Notes: generated from the sequence alone by a model not told the origin. Shown: positions 51,654 through 60,804, counted from the first letter of the stretch. The stretch is 64,000 bases of DNA from Streptomyces ferrugineus (GCF_015160855.1 NZ_CP063373.1:434001-498000); one strand, 5' to 3'. A program made the numbers and translations.

Positions 51654-52451
51654 ATGCCCCCGGCCAAGAAGCGCACCCGCACCTACGACCCCGCCAAGAT
51701 CCGTACCGCGGTGCTCACCCAGTTCGGTCATGTACGCCACGCCGTACACACCCTCACCGACGAGCAGCTGGCGCTCCCCACCCGCCTGCCGGGCTGGACC
51801 GTGCGGGACCTCGCCGCGCACGTGACCATGGCCGTGGAAACCGTCAGCCGCAACCTCGACCGCGACGAGCCGGCCAAGCCCGGACTCACCCTCCTGGACT
51901 GGCCCTTCGCCACCGCCGCCCGAGCGGAAGACATCGCCGACGGCACCCGCGACCTCGCCATGGCCCACCCCGACCTCGACGCCCTCTACGCCCACACCGA
52001 GGCCCGCCTCACCCAGGCGCTGGCGGACGCCCCCGGCGACCGCGTCCTCGCCGCCCGCACCGGCGCCATGACCCTCGCCGACTACCTGGTCACCCGCACC
52101 GTCGAACTCGTCGTCCACACCGACGACCTGAACGCCGCCGTCCCCGGCCTCGACATCCCCCACGACCGCCAGGCCCTCGCCGCCTGCACCCGCCTCCTCG
52201 CCGACGCACTCGCCACAAAGGCACCCGGCGGCTCGACCGAGGTGCGCATCCCGCCGTACGCCGTCGTGCAGTGCGTACCGGGCCCGAGGCACACCCGCGG
52301 CACCCCGCCCAACGTCGTCGAGACCGACCCGCTGACCTGGATCCGACTGGCCACCGGACGGCTGACGTGGCAGGAGGCAGTCACGGAGGCCAAGGTGAGC
52401 GCGAGCGGGGAGCGGGCGGACCTGGGCGGGCTGCTGCCGCTCATGGGGTGA
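51654..52451 (+). CDS. Maleylpyruvate isomerase-family/sterol-carrier-like protein
   Basis: A 265-aa protein with an N-terminal DinB-like mycothiol-dependent domain of the MDMPI_N family (VRHAVHTLTDEQLALPTRLP, GWTVRDLAAHVTMAVETVSR, YLVTRTVELVVHTDDL). The C-terminal part resembles bacterial SCP2-like domains (DPLTWIRLATGRLTWQEAVT). ATG 51654. Members may use mycothiol, but true maleylpyruvate activity is not implied. Lies between the regulator gene and a lipoprotein gene with no clear functional link. Confidence 0.8.
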   Translation: MPPAKKRTRTYDPAKIRTAVLTQFGHVRHAVHTLTDEQLALPTRLPGWTVRDLAAHVTMAVETVSRNLDRDEPAKPGLTLLDWPFATAARAEDIADGTRDLAMAHPDLDALYAHTEARLTQALADAPGDRVLAARTGAMTLADYLVTRTVELVVHTDDLNAAVPGLDIPHDRQALAACTRLLADALATKAPGGSTEVRIPPYAVVQCVPGPRHTRGTPPNVVETDPLTWIRLATGRLTWQEAVTEAKVSASGERADLGGLLPLMG

Positions 52452-52522
52452 CATCCGCCAAGCGGAACCGAGCGGAACCGGTCCCGCGCCCCTCCCGTCC
52501 CACCGGCATGGACACACTCGGC

Positions 52523-53293
52523 ATGGACACAAAGCGACTGGCCGCCCTCGCCGCCCTGACCCTCCTCCCGCTCGCGGCCGCCTGCGGCAGCGAGGACGCG
52601 GGCAGCGACACGGTCGGCGCCGCGCCGTCGGCTGCCGTCACCGGCGTCCACTGGGCGGTCGACGACGTCACCGTCGACGGAAAGAAGAGCGCCGCCCCGA
52701 CCAGCACCTACCTGCGGATCGCCGACGGCGGCAAGGCCAGGGGCAACCTCGGCTGCAACAACTTCAGCGCCGACGCGGCCTTCGCCGACAGCCGCGTCAC
52801 CTTCGACAGGATGCAGTCGACCGAGATGGCCTGCGAGGGCGTACCCACGGGCTTCGAGCAGACCCTCGCCCGCACCCTCACCGACGGCGAACTCACCACC
52901 GAGGTCGACGGCGACAAGCTCACCCTCACCACGGCGGACGGCGACCGAGTGGCCCTCAGCAAGCAGGACGCCGCCCCGCTCAAGGGCACGAAGTGGACCA
53001 TCACCAGCCCCGACGCCGACGGCAAGGCCCATCTCACCTTCGACGAGAAGACCGGACAGGTCAGCGGCAGCCTCGGCTGCAACAAGGTGAAGGCGACAGC
53101 GACGTTCCGCGACGGCAGTATCACGCTCGGCACCGCGTCCACCACCCGAATGATGTGCGACACCTCACTCATGAAGACGGAGAAGACCCTCCTGGGCCTC
53201 TTCGACGGCACGGTGAAGTACGAACTGGATCACCGCAACCTCACCCTGACCAGCGAAAACGGCGAGCGCGTCAGCGCGGCCGCCGCCGAGTGA
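52523..53293 (+). CDS. Lipoprotein with two META (HslJ-like) domains
   Basis: A 256-aa exported lipoprotein. The signal KRLAALAALTLLPLAAAC ends in a lipobox (LAAAC). Two META/DUF306 repeats follow: TGVHWAVDDVTVDG with GNLGCNNFSADAAF, and LKGTKWTITSPDADGK with GSLGCNKVKATATF. Each ends with a MxC strand (EMACEG, MMCDTS). I chose ATG 52523 because it gives a standard short signal; ATG 52508 adds five residues. Related to HslJ, a heat-shock surface protein. Function unknown. Confidence 0.8.
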   Translation: MDTKRLAALAALTLLPLAAACGSEDAGSDTVGAAPSAAVTGVHWAVDDVTVDGKKSAAPTSTYLRIADGGKARGNLGCNNFSADAAFADSRVTFDRMQSTEMACEGVPTGFEQTLARTLTDGELTTEVDGDKLTLTTADGDRVALSKQDAAPLKGTKWTITSPDADGKAHLTFDEKTGQVSGSLGCNKVKATATFRDGSITLGTASTTRMMCDTSLMKTEKTLLGLFDGTVKYELDHRNLTLTSENGERVSAAAAE

Positions 53294-53354
53294 TCCTTTA
53301 CGGTCGCGTATCCCCAATTCGGACCAGTGGTCGATCTCGCCTACACTCGGTGGC

Positions 53355-54884
53355 GTGCCACGTGGTGACGGTCGACTCAATCACGATCTGCTCCCCGGCG
53401 AGAAAGGCCCCCAGGACGCGTGTGGCGTCTTCGGTGTCTGGGCTCCGGGCGAAGAGGTCGCAAAGCTCACGTACTTCGGGCTCTACGCCCTCCAGCATCG
53501 GGGCCAGGAATCCGCGGGGATCGCGGTCAGCAACGGCTCCCAGATCCTCGTCTTCAAGGACATGGGCCTGGTGTCCCAGGTCTTCGACGAGACCTCGCTC
53601 GGTTCGCTGCAGGGTCATATCGCGGTCGGTCACGCCCGCTACTCGACCACCGGCGCCTCCGTGTGGGAGAACGCCCAGCCGACGTTCCGCGCCACCGCGC
53701 ACGGCTCGATCGCGCTCGGCCACAACGGCAACCTGGTCAACACGGCCCAGCTCGCCGAGATGGTCGCCGACCTGCCCAAGCAGGAGGGCGGCCGCACCCC
53801 GCGCGTCGCGGCCACCAACGACACCGACCTGCTCACCGCGCTGCTCGCGGCCCAGGTCGACGAGGACGGCAAGCCGCTGACCATCGAGGAGGCCGCGCAC
53901 CAGGTCCTCCCGCAGGTCAAGGGCGCCTTCTCGCTCGTCTTCATGGACGAGCACACCCTCTACGCCGCCCGTGACCCGCAGGGCATCCGCCCCCTGGTCC
54001 TCGGCCGCCTGGAGCGCGGCTGGGTCGTCGCCTCGGAGTCCGCCGCGCTCGACATCTGCGGCGCCAGCTTCGTCCGCGAGGTCGAGCCGGGCGAGTTCGT
54101 CGCCATCGACGAGAACGGCCTTCGCACCTCCCGATTCGCGGAAGCGAAGCCCAAGGGCTGTGTCTTCGAGTACGTGTACCTGGCCCGCCCGGACACCGAC
54201 ATCGCCGGCCGCAACGTCTACCTCTCCCGCGTGGAGATGGGCCGCAAGCTGGCGAAGGAAGCCCCGGTCGACGCCGATCTGGTCATAGCGACCCCGGAGT
54301 CCGGCACCCCGGCCGCCATCGGCTACGCGGAGGCCAGCGGCATCCCGTTCGGCGCGGGCCTGGTGAAGAACGCCTACGTCGGCCGTACGTTCATCCAGCC
54401 CTCGCAGACCATCCGCCAGCTCGGCATCCGCCTGAAGCTGAACCCGCTGAAGGAAGTCATCAAGGGCAAGCGCCTGGTCGTCGTCGACGACTCGATCGTG
54501 CGCGGCAACACCCAGCGCGCCCTGGTCCGCATGCTCCGCGAGGCGGGCGCCGCCGAGGTCCACATCCGGATCTCCTCGCCGCCCGTGAAGTGGCCCTGCT
54601 TCTTCGGCATCGACTTCGCCACCCGCGCCGAGCTCATCGCCAACGGCATGTCGATCGAGGAGATCGGCACCTCGATGGGCGCCGACTCGCTGGCGTACAT
54701 CTCCATCGACGGCATGATCGAGGCGACCACCATCGCCAAGCCGAACCTGTGCCGCGCCTGCTTCGACGGCGAGTACCCGATGGAGCTCCCGGATCCCGAG
54801 CTGCTCGGCAAGCAGCTCCTGGAGACCGAGCTCGCGGCCGGTACGGCCGCCCCGGCTGCCGTCGACGCGATCCGTCGCCCGTAA
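53355..54884 (+). CDS. purF: Amidophosphoribosyltransferase
   Basis: First committed enzyme of purine synthesis, making phosphoribosylamine from PRPP and glutamine. GTG 53355. A short propeptide precedes the N-terminal nucleophile C23 in DACGVFGVW. The glutaminase half shows LQHRGQESAGIAV and LGHNGNLVNTAQL. The PRPP half has VVVDDSIVRGNT, then KWPCFFGID and PNLCRACFDGEYP, whose cysteines match the iron-sulfur type PurF. Length 509 aa. PurM follows after 46 bp, probably co-transcribed. Confidence 0.96.
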   Translation: MPRGDGRLNHDLLPGEKGPQDACGVFGVWAPGEEVAKLTYFGLYALQHRGQESAGIAVSNGSQILVFKDMGLVSQVFDETSLGSLQGHIAVGHARYSTTGASVWENAQPTFRATAHGSIALGHNGNLVNTAQLAEMVADLPKQEGGRTPRVAATNDTDLLTALLAAQVDEDGKPLTIEEAAHQVLPQVKGAFSLVFMDEHTLYAARDPQGIRPLVLGRLERGWVVASESAALDICGASFVREVEPGEFVAIDENGLRTSRFAEAKPKGCVFEYVYLARPDTDIAGRNVYLSRVEMGRKLAKEAPVDADLVIATPESGTPAAIGYAEASGIPFGAGLVKNAYVGRTFIQPSQTIRQLGIRLKLNPLKEVIKGKRLVVVDDSIVRGNTQRALVRMLREAGAAEVHIRISSPPVKWPCFFGIDFATRAELIANGMSIEEIGTSMGADSLAYISIDGMIEATTIAKPNLCRACFDGEYPMELPDPELLGKQLLETELAAGTAAPAAVDAIRRP

Positions 54885-54930
54885 AACAGCCCGCTATACC
54901 TGCTGTACGACACGAAGGTTCTCATTAGCC

Positions 54931-55998
54931 ATGTCTGAGACAACTGGTGCCAGCTACGCAGCCGCGGGCGTCGACATCGAGGCGGGCGACCGCGCGGTCG
55001 AGCTGATGAAGGAGTGGGTGAAGAAGACCCAGCGCCCCGAGGTCCTCGGCGGCCTCGGCGGTTTCGCCGGCCTCTTCGACGCCTCCGCCCTCAAGCGCTA
55101 CGAGCGCCCGCTGCTGGCCTCCGCCACCGACGGCGTCGGCACCAAGGTCGACGTCGCGCGCCAGCTGGGCGTCTACGACACCATCGGCCACGACCTGGTC
55201 GCCATGGTCATGGACGACATCGTGGTGTGCGGCGCCGAGCCGCTGTTCATGACCGACTACATCTGTGTCGGCAAGGTCCACCCCGAGCGGGTCGCCGCCA
55301 TCGTCAAGGGCATCGCCGAGGGCTGTGTGCTCGCCGGCTGCGCCCTGGTGGGCGGCGAGACGGCCGAGCACCCGGGTCTGCTGGGCGAGGACGACTTCGA
55401 TGTCGCCGGCGCCGGTACGGGCGTCGTGGAGGCCGACCGGCTGCTGGGCCCGGATCGCATCCGTACGGGTGACGCGGTGATCGCCATGGCGGCGTCCGGC
55501 CTTCACTCGAACGGGTACTCGCTGGTCCGCCACGTGCTGCTGAACCAGGCCGGTCTCGCCCTGGACACGCAGATCGACGAGCTGGGCCGCACCCTCGGCG
55601 AGGAGCTGCTGGAGCCCACCAAGATCTACTCGCTGGACTGTCTGGCCCTCACCCGCACCACCGATGTGCACGCCTTCAGCCACATCACCGGTGGCGGTCT
55701 GGCCGCCAACCTGGCCCGGGTGATCCCCGACACCCTGCACGCGACCGTCGACCGGTCCACCTGGACCCCGGCCCCGATCTTCGACCTCGTCGGCAGGACC
55801 GGCTCGGTCGAGCGGCTGGAGCTGGAGAAGACCCTGAACATGGGCGTCGGCATGATCGCGATCGTCCCGGAGGAGTCCGCGGACGCCGCCCTGGCGACGC
55901 TGGCCGACCGTGGGGTCGACGCCTGGTTCGCGGGCGAGATCATGGATCGTGGCGAGCACACCACCGGCGCCGCCCTGGTCGGCACGTATTCACGCTAG
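54931..55998 (+). CDS. purM: Phosphoribosylformylglycinamidine cyclo-ligase
   Basis: AIR synthase (355 aa): closes FGAM to aminoimidazole ribotide. Family blocks SYAAAGVDIEAGDRAVELMK, LLASATDGVGTKVDVA, HDLVAMVMDDIVVCGAEPLF, GCALVGGETAEHPGL, HSNGYSLVRHVL and FSHITGGGLAANLARV. ATG 54931. Followed by a terminator. Confidence 0.96.
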   Translation: MSETTGASYAAAGVDIEAGDRAVELMKEWVKKTQRPEVLGGLGGFAGLFDASALKRYERPLLASATDGVGTKVDVARQLGVYDTIGHDLVAMVMDDIVVCGAEPLFMTDYICVGKVHPERVAAIVKGIAEGCVLAGCALVGGETAEHPGLLGEDDFDVAGAGTGVVEADRLLGPDRIRTGDAVIAMAASGLHSNGYSLVRHVLLNQAGLALDTQIDELGRTLGEELLEPTKIYSLDCLALTRTTDVHAFSHITGGGLAANLARVIPDTLHATVDRSTWTPAPIFDLVGRTGSVERLELEKTLNMGVGMIAIVPEESADAALATLADRGVDAWFAGEIMDRGEHTTGAALVGTYSR

Positions 55999-56035
55999 GA
56001 GCGCCGCGAGGTGCGACCGGCGAGGGCAGCGCAAA

Positions 56036-56069
56036 ACCCGGTCCGGCGGAAAACCGCTCAGGACCGGGT
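56036..56069. terminator. Terminator between purM and DUF3073 gene
   Basis: Outer stem ACCCGGTCC / GGACCGGGT and inner stem GCGG-aaaa-CCGC. It lies between convergent genes and can serve both. Confidence 0.8.
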
Positions 56070-56086
56070 CAGGCACTGCTGGACAG

Positions 56087-56344
56087 TCAAGCGCCGCGGC
56101 GTTGTTGCGACGTGGGACCGGACTCGTCGTCCTCGTCGTCCTCATCGTCGTCGTTGTAGAGATCCGCGTACTGGGCGTACGGGTCGTCTTCTTCGTCGTC
56201 CTCGAACGGCTCGCCGTTCGGCGGCTGGCTCGAAGTCGAAGCGCCCAGCTCGTTGGCCAGACGCGACAGGTCAGTCCCGCCGCTGTTGTACTTCAGCTGG
56301 CGGGCGACCTTCGTCTGCTTGGCCTTGGCCCGGCCGCGCCCCAT
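56087..56344 (-). CDS. DUF3073-family protein
   Basis: An 85-aa protein. The basic N-terminus GRGRAKAKQTKVARQLKYNS is the DUF3073 hallmark; the C-terminal half is very acidic (DDEEDDPYAQYADLYNDDDE). ATG 56344. Conserved in actinobacteria downstream of purM, function unknown. The charge split suggests nucleic-acid or ribosome contact, which is a guess. Confidence 0.88.
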   Translation of the reverse strand: MGRGRAKAKQTKVARQLKYNSGGTDLSRLANELGASTSSQPPNGEPFEDDEEDDPYAQYADLYNDDDEDDEDDESGPTSQQRRGA

Positions 56345-56650
56345 GGCTCGACCCCCTCGGTGACGGGGCTCGACGGCCCCAGAGTCTCGACACGCGTTCA
56401 TGATCTGGAACGGACTCTCCGCAGAGAGGCCGGTCCGTAGGGCTTCCACGGTACCTGAGCCCGCGCCCATACGGTACGTCGCCCGCAGCACAGGCGTGTG
56501 CCCAGGACCTTCGAGGCGCCCCGTCCTCGCTGGTCAACCGCGATTTTAACCACTTATCGGCGGTCGACCCGCCGGTAGAAGTGAGAGTTCTCTCCAACTG
56601 CCCACCGGCGGGTACCGGTCAAACCTGTGCGAGAGGCCCGGTTCGGCGAA
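56345..56650. other. Spacer between DUF3073 and valine dehydrogenase genes
   Basis: Holds the promoter region of the DUF3073 gene (AT-rich GATTTTAACC near 56542) and a hairpin CGGCGG-TCGAC-CCGCCG (56558-56574) that may end valine dehydrogenase transcription. No supported ORF. Confidence 0.5.
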
Positions 56651-57739
56651 TCAGTGCGCTGCGCGGGCCTCCGCCATCCGCTGCTCGGCGATCCGGTCGG
56701 CCGCGGCGGCCGGCGGAATCCCATCCGTCTTCGCACGTGCGAATATGGCCAGCGTGGTGTCGTAGATCTTCGAGGCCTTCGCCTTGCACCGCTCGAAGTC
56801 GAAGCCGTGCAGTTCGTCGGCGACCTGGATGACACCGCCGGCGTTGACCACGTAGTCGGGCGCGTAGAGGATCCCGCGGTCGGCGAGGTCCTTCTCGACG
56901 CCCGGGTGGGCGAGCTGGTTGTTGGCCGCGCCGCACACCACCTGGGCGGTCAGCACCGGCACGGTGTCGTCGTTCAGGGCCCCGCCGAGCGCGCACGGGG
57001 CGTAGATGTCGAGGCCCTCCACGCGGATCAGGGTCGCGGTGTCGGCGACGGCCGTGACGCCCGTCGGATGGGCCGCGAGGATGCGGCCGACGGCCTCCTC
57101 GCGGACATCGGTGATGACGACCTCGGCGCCCTCCGCCCGCAGGTGCTCCACCAGGTGGTGGCCGACCTTGCCGACACCGGCGATGCCGACCTTGCGGCCG
57201 CGCAGCGACGGGTCGCCCCACAGGTGCTGGGCGGAGGCCCGCATGCCCTGGTAGACGCCGAAGGCGGTGAGCACGGAGGAGTCGCCGGCGCCGCCGTTCT
57301 CGGGGGAGCGGCCGGTGGTCCAGCGGCATTCACGGGCCACGACGTCCATGTCGGCGACGTACGTACCGACGTCGCACGCGGTGACGTAGCGGCCGCCCAG
57401 CGAGGCCACGAACCGGCCGTAGGCCAGCAGCAGCGCCTCGCTCTTGATCGTCTGCGGATCGCCGATGATCACGGCCTTGCCGCCACCGTGATCGAGTCCG
57501 GCCAGGGCGTTCTTGTACGACATCCCGCGCGCGAGGTTCAGCGCGTCGGCGACGGCGTCCTCCTCGGAGGCGTACGGGTAGAAGCGCGTACCGCCGAGGG
57601 CCGGGCCCAGGGCGGTGGAGTGGATGGCGATGACGGCCTTGAGGCCGCTGGCTCGGTCCTGGCAGAGCACGACTTGCTCATGACCCCCCTGATCCGAGTG
57701 GAACAGGGTGTGCAGGACGCCGTGTGTTACGTCGGTCAC
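56651..57739 (-). CDS. vdh: Valine (branched-chain amino acid) dehydrogenase
   Basis: NAD-dependent oxidative deaminase of the Glu/Leu/Phe/Val family (362 aa), giving branched 2-keto acids used as fatty-acid and polyketide starters. Lysines K76 ([15 protein letters not shown]) and K88 are the substrate and catalytic lysines. The NAD site is [16 protein letters not shown], and [13 protein letters not shown] follows. Start is GTG 57739. Place beside purM and bldC matches streptomycete vdh. Confidence 0.92.
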   Translation of the reverse strand: MTDVTHGVLHTLFHSDQGGHEQVVLCQDRASGLKAVIAIHSTALGPALGGTRFYPYASEEDAVADALNLARGMSYKNALAGLDHGGGKAVIIGDPQTIKSEALLLAYGRFVASLGGRYVTACDVGTYVADMDVVARECRWTTGRSPENGGAGDSSVLTAFGVYQGMRASAQHLWGDPSLRGRKVGIAGVGKVGHHLVEHLRAEGAEVVITDVREEAVGRILAAHPTGVTAVADTATLIRVEGLDIYAPCALGGALNDDTVPVLTAQVVCGAANNQLAHPGVEKDLADRGILYAPDYVVNAGGVIQVADELHGFDFERCKAKASKIYDTTLAIFARAKTDGIPPAAAADRIAEQRMAEARAAH

Positions 57740-57961
57740 TGTGGTGACTCCTGAGTACTTTGCGGCGGTTGGAGCGAGCTCCCGTACGGGTGGCGGGTGC
57801 TGTTGAGCATGAGATTAGACCCGTGAGCGCCCGTCCAACCCGCAGAGCTCAGGATCACCTACTCCCGGAGTAAGGCCGTGCGACGATTTGCATAGTTTTC
57901 CCGCGCGTTTGTCAGCGGGTTTCGCAGGTTTCCCTGGCAGACGGCGGGGGAGGGAGCAGGC

Positions 57962-58804
57962 GTGCCCAAGGTGTCCTCGGTGATCGTCCCGTACACGACC
58001 TATCTGCGGGTGTACGAGCCGCTGGCGGCCTTCCCGGAGCCGGAGCGCGGCCACTGGGCCCGTTACGCCCGCCGCCCCGACCGGCCCTCGTACCAGGACG
58101 AACTGCGCCGTTCGCTGGCGGACTTGCTGCCCACCCCGCCCGTCGCGGTGCCGGTGCACGAGAGCAGCGACGCCTTCGTGCTGGAGATCGACGGGGTGCT
58201 GTGCGTGTGCCCGTGGCGCACCCGGCTGCGCGGCTGGCAGGCGCTCGGGGAGCTGCCCGAGGAGCTGCCGAAGCCGGTGCTCGACGCGGTGCTGCCGGAG
58301 GTCGTACGGCGCCAGGCGGCCCAGGACTACGAGCGCTGGCTGGCCCGCAACCCGGACGCCCGGCCGTGGATCCGCACCTCGACCTGGCAGGTGCCGCTGC
58401 ACTGGTTCGTGCTGGTGTCGGACGAGGAGCGGCGCTTCGACAAGGGCTCCGGCGAGGTGCCGCCGATGCTGCGCTACCGGACGCCGATGGTGCAGGCCCG
58501 GCGGCGCGTGGCACGGGCCCTGCGGACGCTGAAGGACACCATCGACGCGGGCCCCCTCATCGACGGTCTGGTGGACGTCGGGCGCTGGCTGGAGGAGTTC
58601 CACCCGCGCTCCCTGGTCGAGCTGGACTACGGCGGCCTCGTGCACACCCTGCCGGCCGGCGAGCTGGAGGACGACCACTCGGCGGCCGATGTGGCCGACG
58701 GCATCGAGGCGCTGCGCCAGGGCGACGGGACGGGCGCCGGGGAGGCGTACGCGCGGCTCGTGGAGCGGTGGCGGTCGGTGCGGGACCGGCGTTCGGCGAA
58801 CTGA
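57962..58804 (+). CDS. Conserved Streptomyces hypothetical protein
   Basis: A 280-aa soluble protein, GTG 57962 behind GGGGGAGGGAG. Contains IVPYTTYLRVYEPLAAFPEP, VLCVCPWRTRLRGWQALGEL, WQVPLHWFVLVSDEERRF and SLVELDYGGLVHTLP. No known motif or membrane segment. The gene lies between vdh and bldC in Streptomyces generally, so it is core, not cargo. Function unknown. Confidence 0.75.
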   Translation: MPKVSSVIVPYTTYLRVYEPLAAFPEPERGHWARYARRPDRPSYQDELRRSLADLLPTPPVAVPVHESSDAFVLEIDGVLCVCPWRTRLRGWQALGELPEELPKPVLDAVLPEVVRRQAAQDYERWLARNPDARPWIRTSTWQVPLHWFVLVSDEERRFDKGSGEVPPMLRYRTPMVQARRRVARALRTLKDTIDAGPLIDGLVDVGRWLEEFHPRSLVELDYGGLVHTLPAGELEDDHSAADVADGIEALRQGDGTGAGEAYARLVERWRSVRDRRSAN

Positions 58805-58812
58805 GCCGGCCG

Positions 58813-58908
58813 GTGTGATCCAGCACACTATTGCCCGTGTGATCCAACGCACTGCGGCCTGTGTGATCTGACGCACAGTTGCCTGTGTGATCTGACGCAC
58901 TGTGTGAC
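58813..58908. repeat. Four 24-bp tandem repeats in the bldC upstream region
   Basis: Units start at 58813, 58837, 58861 and 58885, exactly 24 bp apart. Each begins GTGTGATC and contains a GTGTG-N6-CGCAC-like dyad (unit 1 is slightly diverged). They follow the upstream stop by 9 bp. The whole gap 58805-59429 has no supported ORF. Confidence 0.85.
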
Positions 58909-59164
58909 GTAACGAACTGGCGTTTGACGGGCCGCCCGTTTTGGGGTTTCGTGCTCCTTCTGGGGTTTCTGATGTCTCGTCAACATGGGGCGTAGGCCCC
59001 GATCCGGGCGTATGCATCAAGGGTGCGTCTACGCGCGCAAGCGTGACGGAATGCACGTACGCGGCTCTTGCGCCCCTAACCCCTCCTCGTGCCAAAATAG
59101 GACAAGGAGTCCGGGGAGGACTCTCTCTCGACATTGCACGCTTTGGGGGGTCTTGAGACTCCTG

Positions 59165-59197
59165 CACGCCACTGTGACTGATCGTCACAGTGGCGTG
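59165..59197. promoter_or_regulatory. Long perfect palindrome upstream of bldC
   Basis: Arms CACGCCACTGTGAC (59165-59178) and GTCACAGTGGCGTG (59184-59197) are exact complements with a 5-bp spacer. It lies 233 bp before bldC. It contains TGTGAC/GTCACA half-sites but with an 8-bp gap rather than the 6 bp of Crp boxes. It may be an operator or an RNA hairpin in the leader. Confidence 0.6.
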
Positions 59198-59429
59198 ACT
59201 GTCCGCTATGGCATGGTCCATCGGCTTCCGTCGCTGATGAACACCTGGGAGGGCAATTCCATCGGTTTGGCCGACGCGGCTGGACAGATGGTGTAGTTGT
59301 AGTGCCGAGGACAAGCCGTTCGTCCTATAACCGACTCGACTCGCGTCCGCCATTTCGGGCAACGCGGGTCAAGGTGCAGAATTTAGAGGAAAGAACCGAG
59401 AAGGTTCGGTTCTCCCGAGGAGGCCGCTC

Positions 59430-59636
59430 ATGACCGCTCGCACCCCTGATGCCGAGCCGCTGCTGACCCCGGCTGAGGTCGCCACCATGTTCCGCGTGGA
59501 CCCCAAGACGGTCACGCGGTGGGCGAAGGCCGGGAAGCTTACTTCCATCCGTACGCTCGGCGGACACCGCCGTTACCGCGAGGCTGAGGTCCGCGCTCTG
59601 CTCGCGGGTATCCCGCAGCAGCGCAGCGAGGCCTGA
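59430..59636 (+). CDS. bldC: Developmental regulator BldC (MerR-like)
   Basis: A 68-aa DNA-binding protein needed to hold back early sporulation in Streptomyces. The whole protein is a MerR/excisionase-type winged helix-turn-helix: LLTPAEVATMFRVDPKTVTR, WAKAGKLTSIRTLGGHRRYR. No effector domain. ATG 59430 follows GAGGAGG. BldC binds cooperatively to direct repeats. The leader is long (over 600 bp from the upstream gene) and rich in repeats. Confidence 0.96.
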   Translation: MTARTPDAEPLLTPAEVATMFRVDPKTVTRWAKAGKLTSIRTLGGHRRYREAEVRALLAGIPQQRSEA

Positions 59637-59782
59637 ACAACTCCATAACCGGGCAAAACGGCAGTTCCCCCAACTCGCCGCGGCGCCCGAACCCTAGCTC
59701 CAAGCGACGCGGGTCCTGCCCCAACAGGGCCCACGCCCAAGCCGAACAGAGCACTTCAGGCACGCGACAAGGGTGCGTCGTC

Positions 59783-59821
59783 GATCGCGCTGGACTCCGC
59801 CGGGTCCAGCGCGATCTTTTT
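59783..59821 (+). terminator. bldC terminator
   Basis: Perfect 13-bp stem GATCGCGCTGGAC / GTCCAGCGCGATC, 8-nt loop, then TTTTT. A classic Rho-independent terminator, 147 bp after bldC; the space in between has no supported ORF. Confidence 0.92.
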
Positions 59822-59928
59822 GTGCCCCCGACGGCTGCACTCTGGGTGACCGGTGAGGGGGGACTGCGTATGTGCCCGGTGTGTGCCGGGACTGTGCACG
59901 ACCGGGCCCGGAACCTGCCTGGAACCTG

Positions 59929-59980
59929 GTGCAATTGCACATATTAAATTGACCACTTGTAGGAGGGGTGTAAGTCCTAC
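59929..59980. promoter_or_regulatory. AT-rich island with palindrome
   Basis: GTGCAATTGCAC (59929-59940) is a perfect palindrome, followed by ATATTAAATTGACC and a hairpin GTAGGA/TCCTAC (59959-59980). It stands out in GC-rich DNA between the bldC terminator and the DUF6274 gene (60120). It may be a promoter or regulator site for a transcript I cannot define. Confidence 0.35.
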
Positions 59981-60119
59981 TCGGTCGGAAACTTATACGG
60001 TGACACCCGTCACACGCCACGGTGCTTGTTGCTTCTGCCCCATGTGCGCTAATGGGACCCGTGTGATCCAGTTGCCCGCCACGAGGCGGGAGTTGACGCC
60101 ATGACCTGACCGCCGAGCA

Positions 60120-60314
60120 TCACGCGGTGGACGGGGCCTCCTCCTCGGCGACCTCGTCCCGGACCGGCCGGTAGCTGCGGGTGCCCGGATCCATCGCCAG
60201 CCGCAGCAGGCGATGGCATATCGGGCAGTGCCGCGTGAGGTGCCGATAGGAGGAGGCGGCCGACAGGTGCGCGCGGAGCAACGCCCGCGTCTCGTGCCTA
60301 GCCGATGCCGCCAT
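60120..60314 (-). CDS. Small CxxC protein (DUF6274-like)
   Basis: A 64-aa protein with HETRALLRAHLSAASSYRHL and the zinc-knuckle-like HCPICHRLLRLAM, matching a small Streptomyces family (DUF6274 as I recall it). ATG 60314. Function unknown. Residues 45-64 are polar and variable. Confidence 0.65.
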   Translation of the reverse strand: MAASARHETRALLRAHLSAASSYRHLTRHCPICHRLLRLAMDPGTRSYRPVRDEVAEEEAPSTA

Positions 60315-60501
60315 ACGCCACCTCCAGGAGCCATGCGAGAAAGAGCCCTGATTTCTGGGTACCGAGCGAATGTGACGCCGTCAAGGCGGCGGGGGACTCC
60401 GTCGGTGGCGCCGCGTTGTGGGTGCCCGGCGCGCTGAGGGCGCCCGGCGCCGCCCCTGGCCGCCCCTTGGGGGCCTGCGGCCCCCAGACCCCCGCTTCGG
60501 C

Positions 60502-60540
60502 CCTGAGCGGGCCTCGTCCTCAAACGCCGGACGGGCTGGT
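60502..60540. repeat. Common Streptomyces intergenic repeat
   Basis: The stretch with CCTCGTCCTCAAACGCCGGA then CGGGCTGG is a repeat found in many Streptomyces intergenic regions. Here only one half is present, without the inverted partner. Confidence 0.6.
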
Positions 60541-60588
60541 TGGTGCCGCGACCGGGACATACGGGGAGTGCCGGCACCGGGACGTGAA

Positions 60589-60624
60589 GAAGGGCCCGCA
60601 TCCGCCATGGGATACGGGCCCTTC
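60589..60624. terminator. tRNA-Asp terminator
   Basis: Stem GAAGGGCCCG / CGGGCCCTTC with a 16-nt loop, 11 bp beyond the tRNA 3' end. Confidence 0.75.
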
Positions 60625-60635
60625 TCCACTCACTG

Positions 60636-60710
60636 CGGTCCTGACGGGATTTGAACCCGCGGCCTCCACCTTGACAGGGTGGCGAGCACTCCAAACTGCT
60701 CCACAGGACC
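60636..60710 (-). tRNA. tRNA-Asp (anticodon GTC)
   Basis: Cloverleaf with acceptor GGTCCTG/CAGGACC, anticodon stem-loop CACCCTGTCAAGGTG and T-loop GTTCAAATC. Discriminator G; CCA not encoded. Confidence 0.95.
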
Positions 60711-60804
60711 AGGTTTCGCTGCGCCATTCGTGCGTTGCGCTGCGAGAAGAGACTGTACAGGAGGGTGCGCCCCCTGGTCGAACTCACCCAGCGTGCACGC
60801 CCCG

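Larger units (their letters stand above)
60315..60635. other. Spacer with Streptomyces dispersed repeat
   Basis: No supported ORF. It contains a palindromic G/C-rich part (60460-60500) and the dispersed repeat at 60502-60540, then the tRNA-Asp terminator. Confidence 0.5.

Noticed and set aside
59165..59197. Canonical Crp box in the bldC leader
   Set aside because: The half-sites are separated by 8 bp instead of 6, so it does not fit the Crp consensus.
59853..60104. 83-aa cysteine-containing ORF behind bldC
   Set aside because: No ribosome site, crosses the AT-rich island, and the cysteines show no regular spacing.
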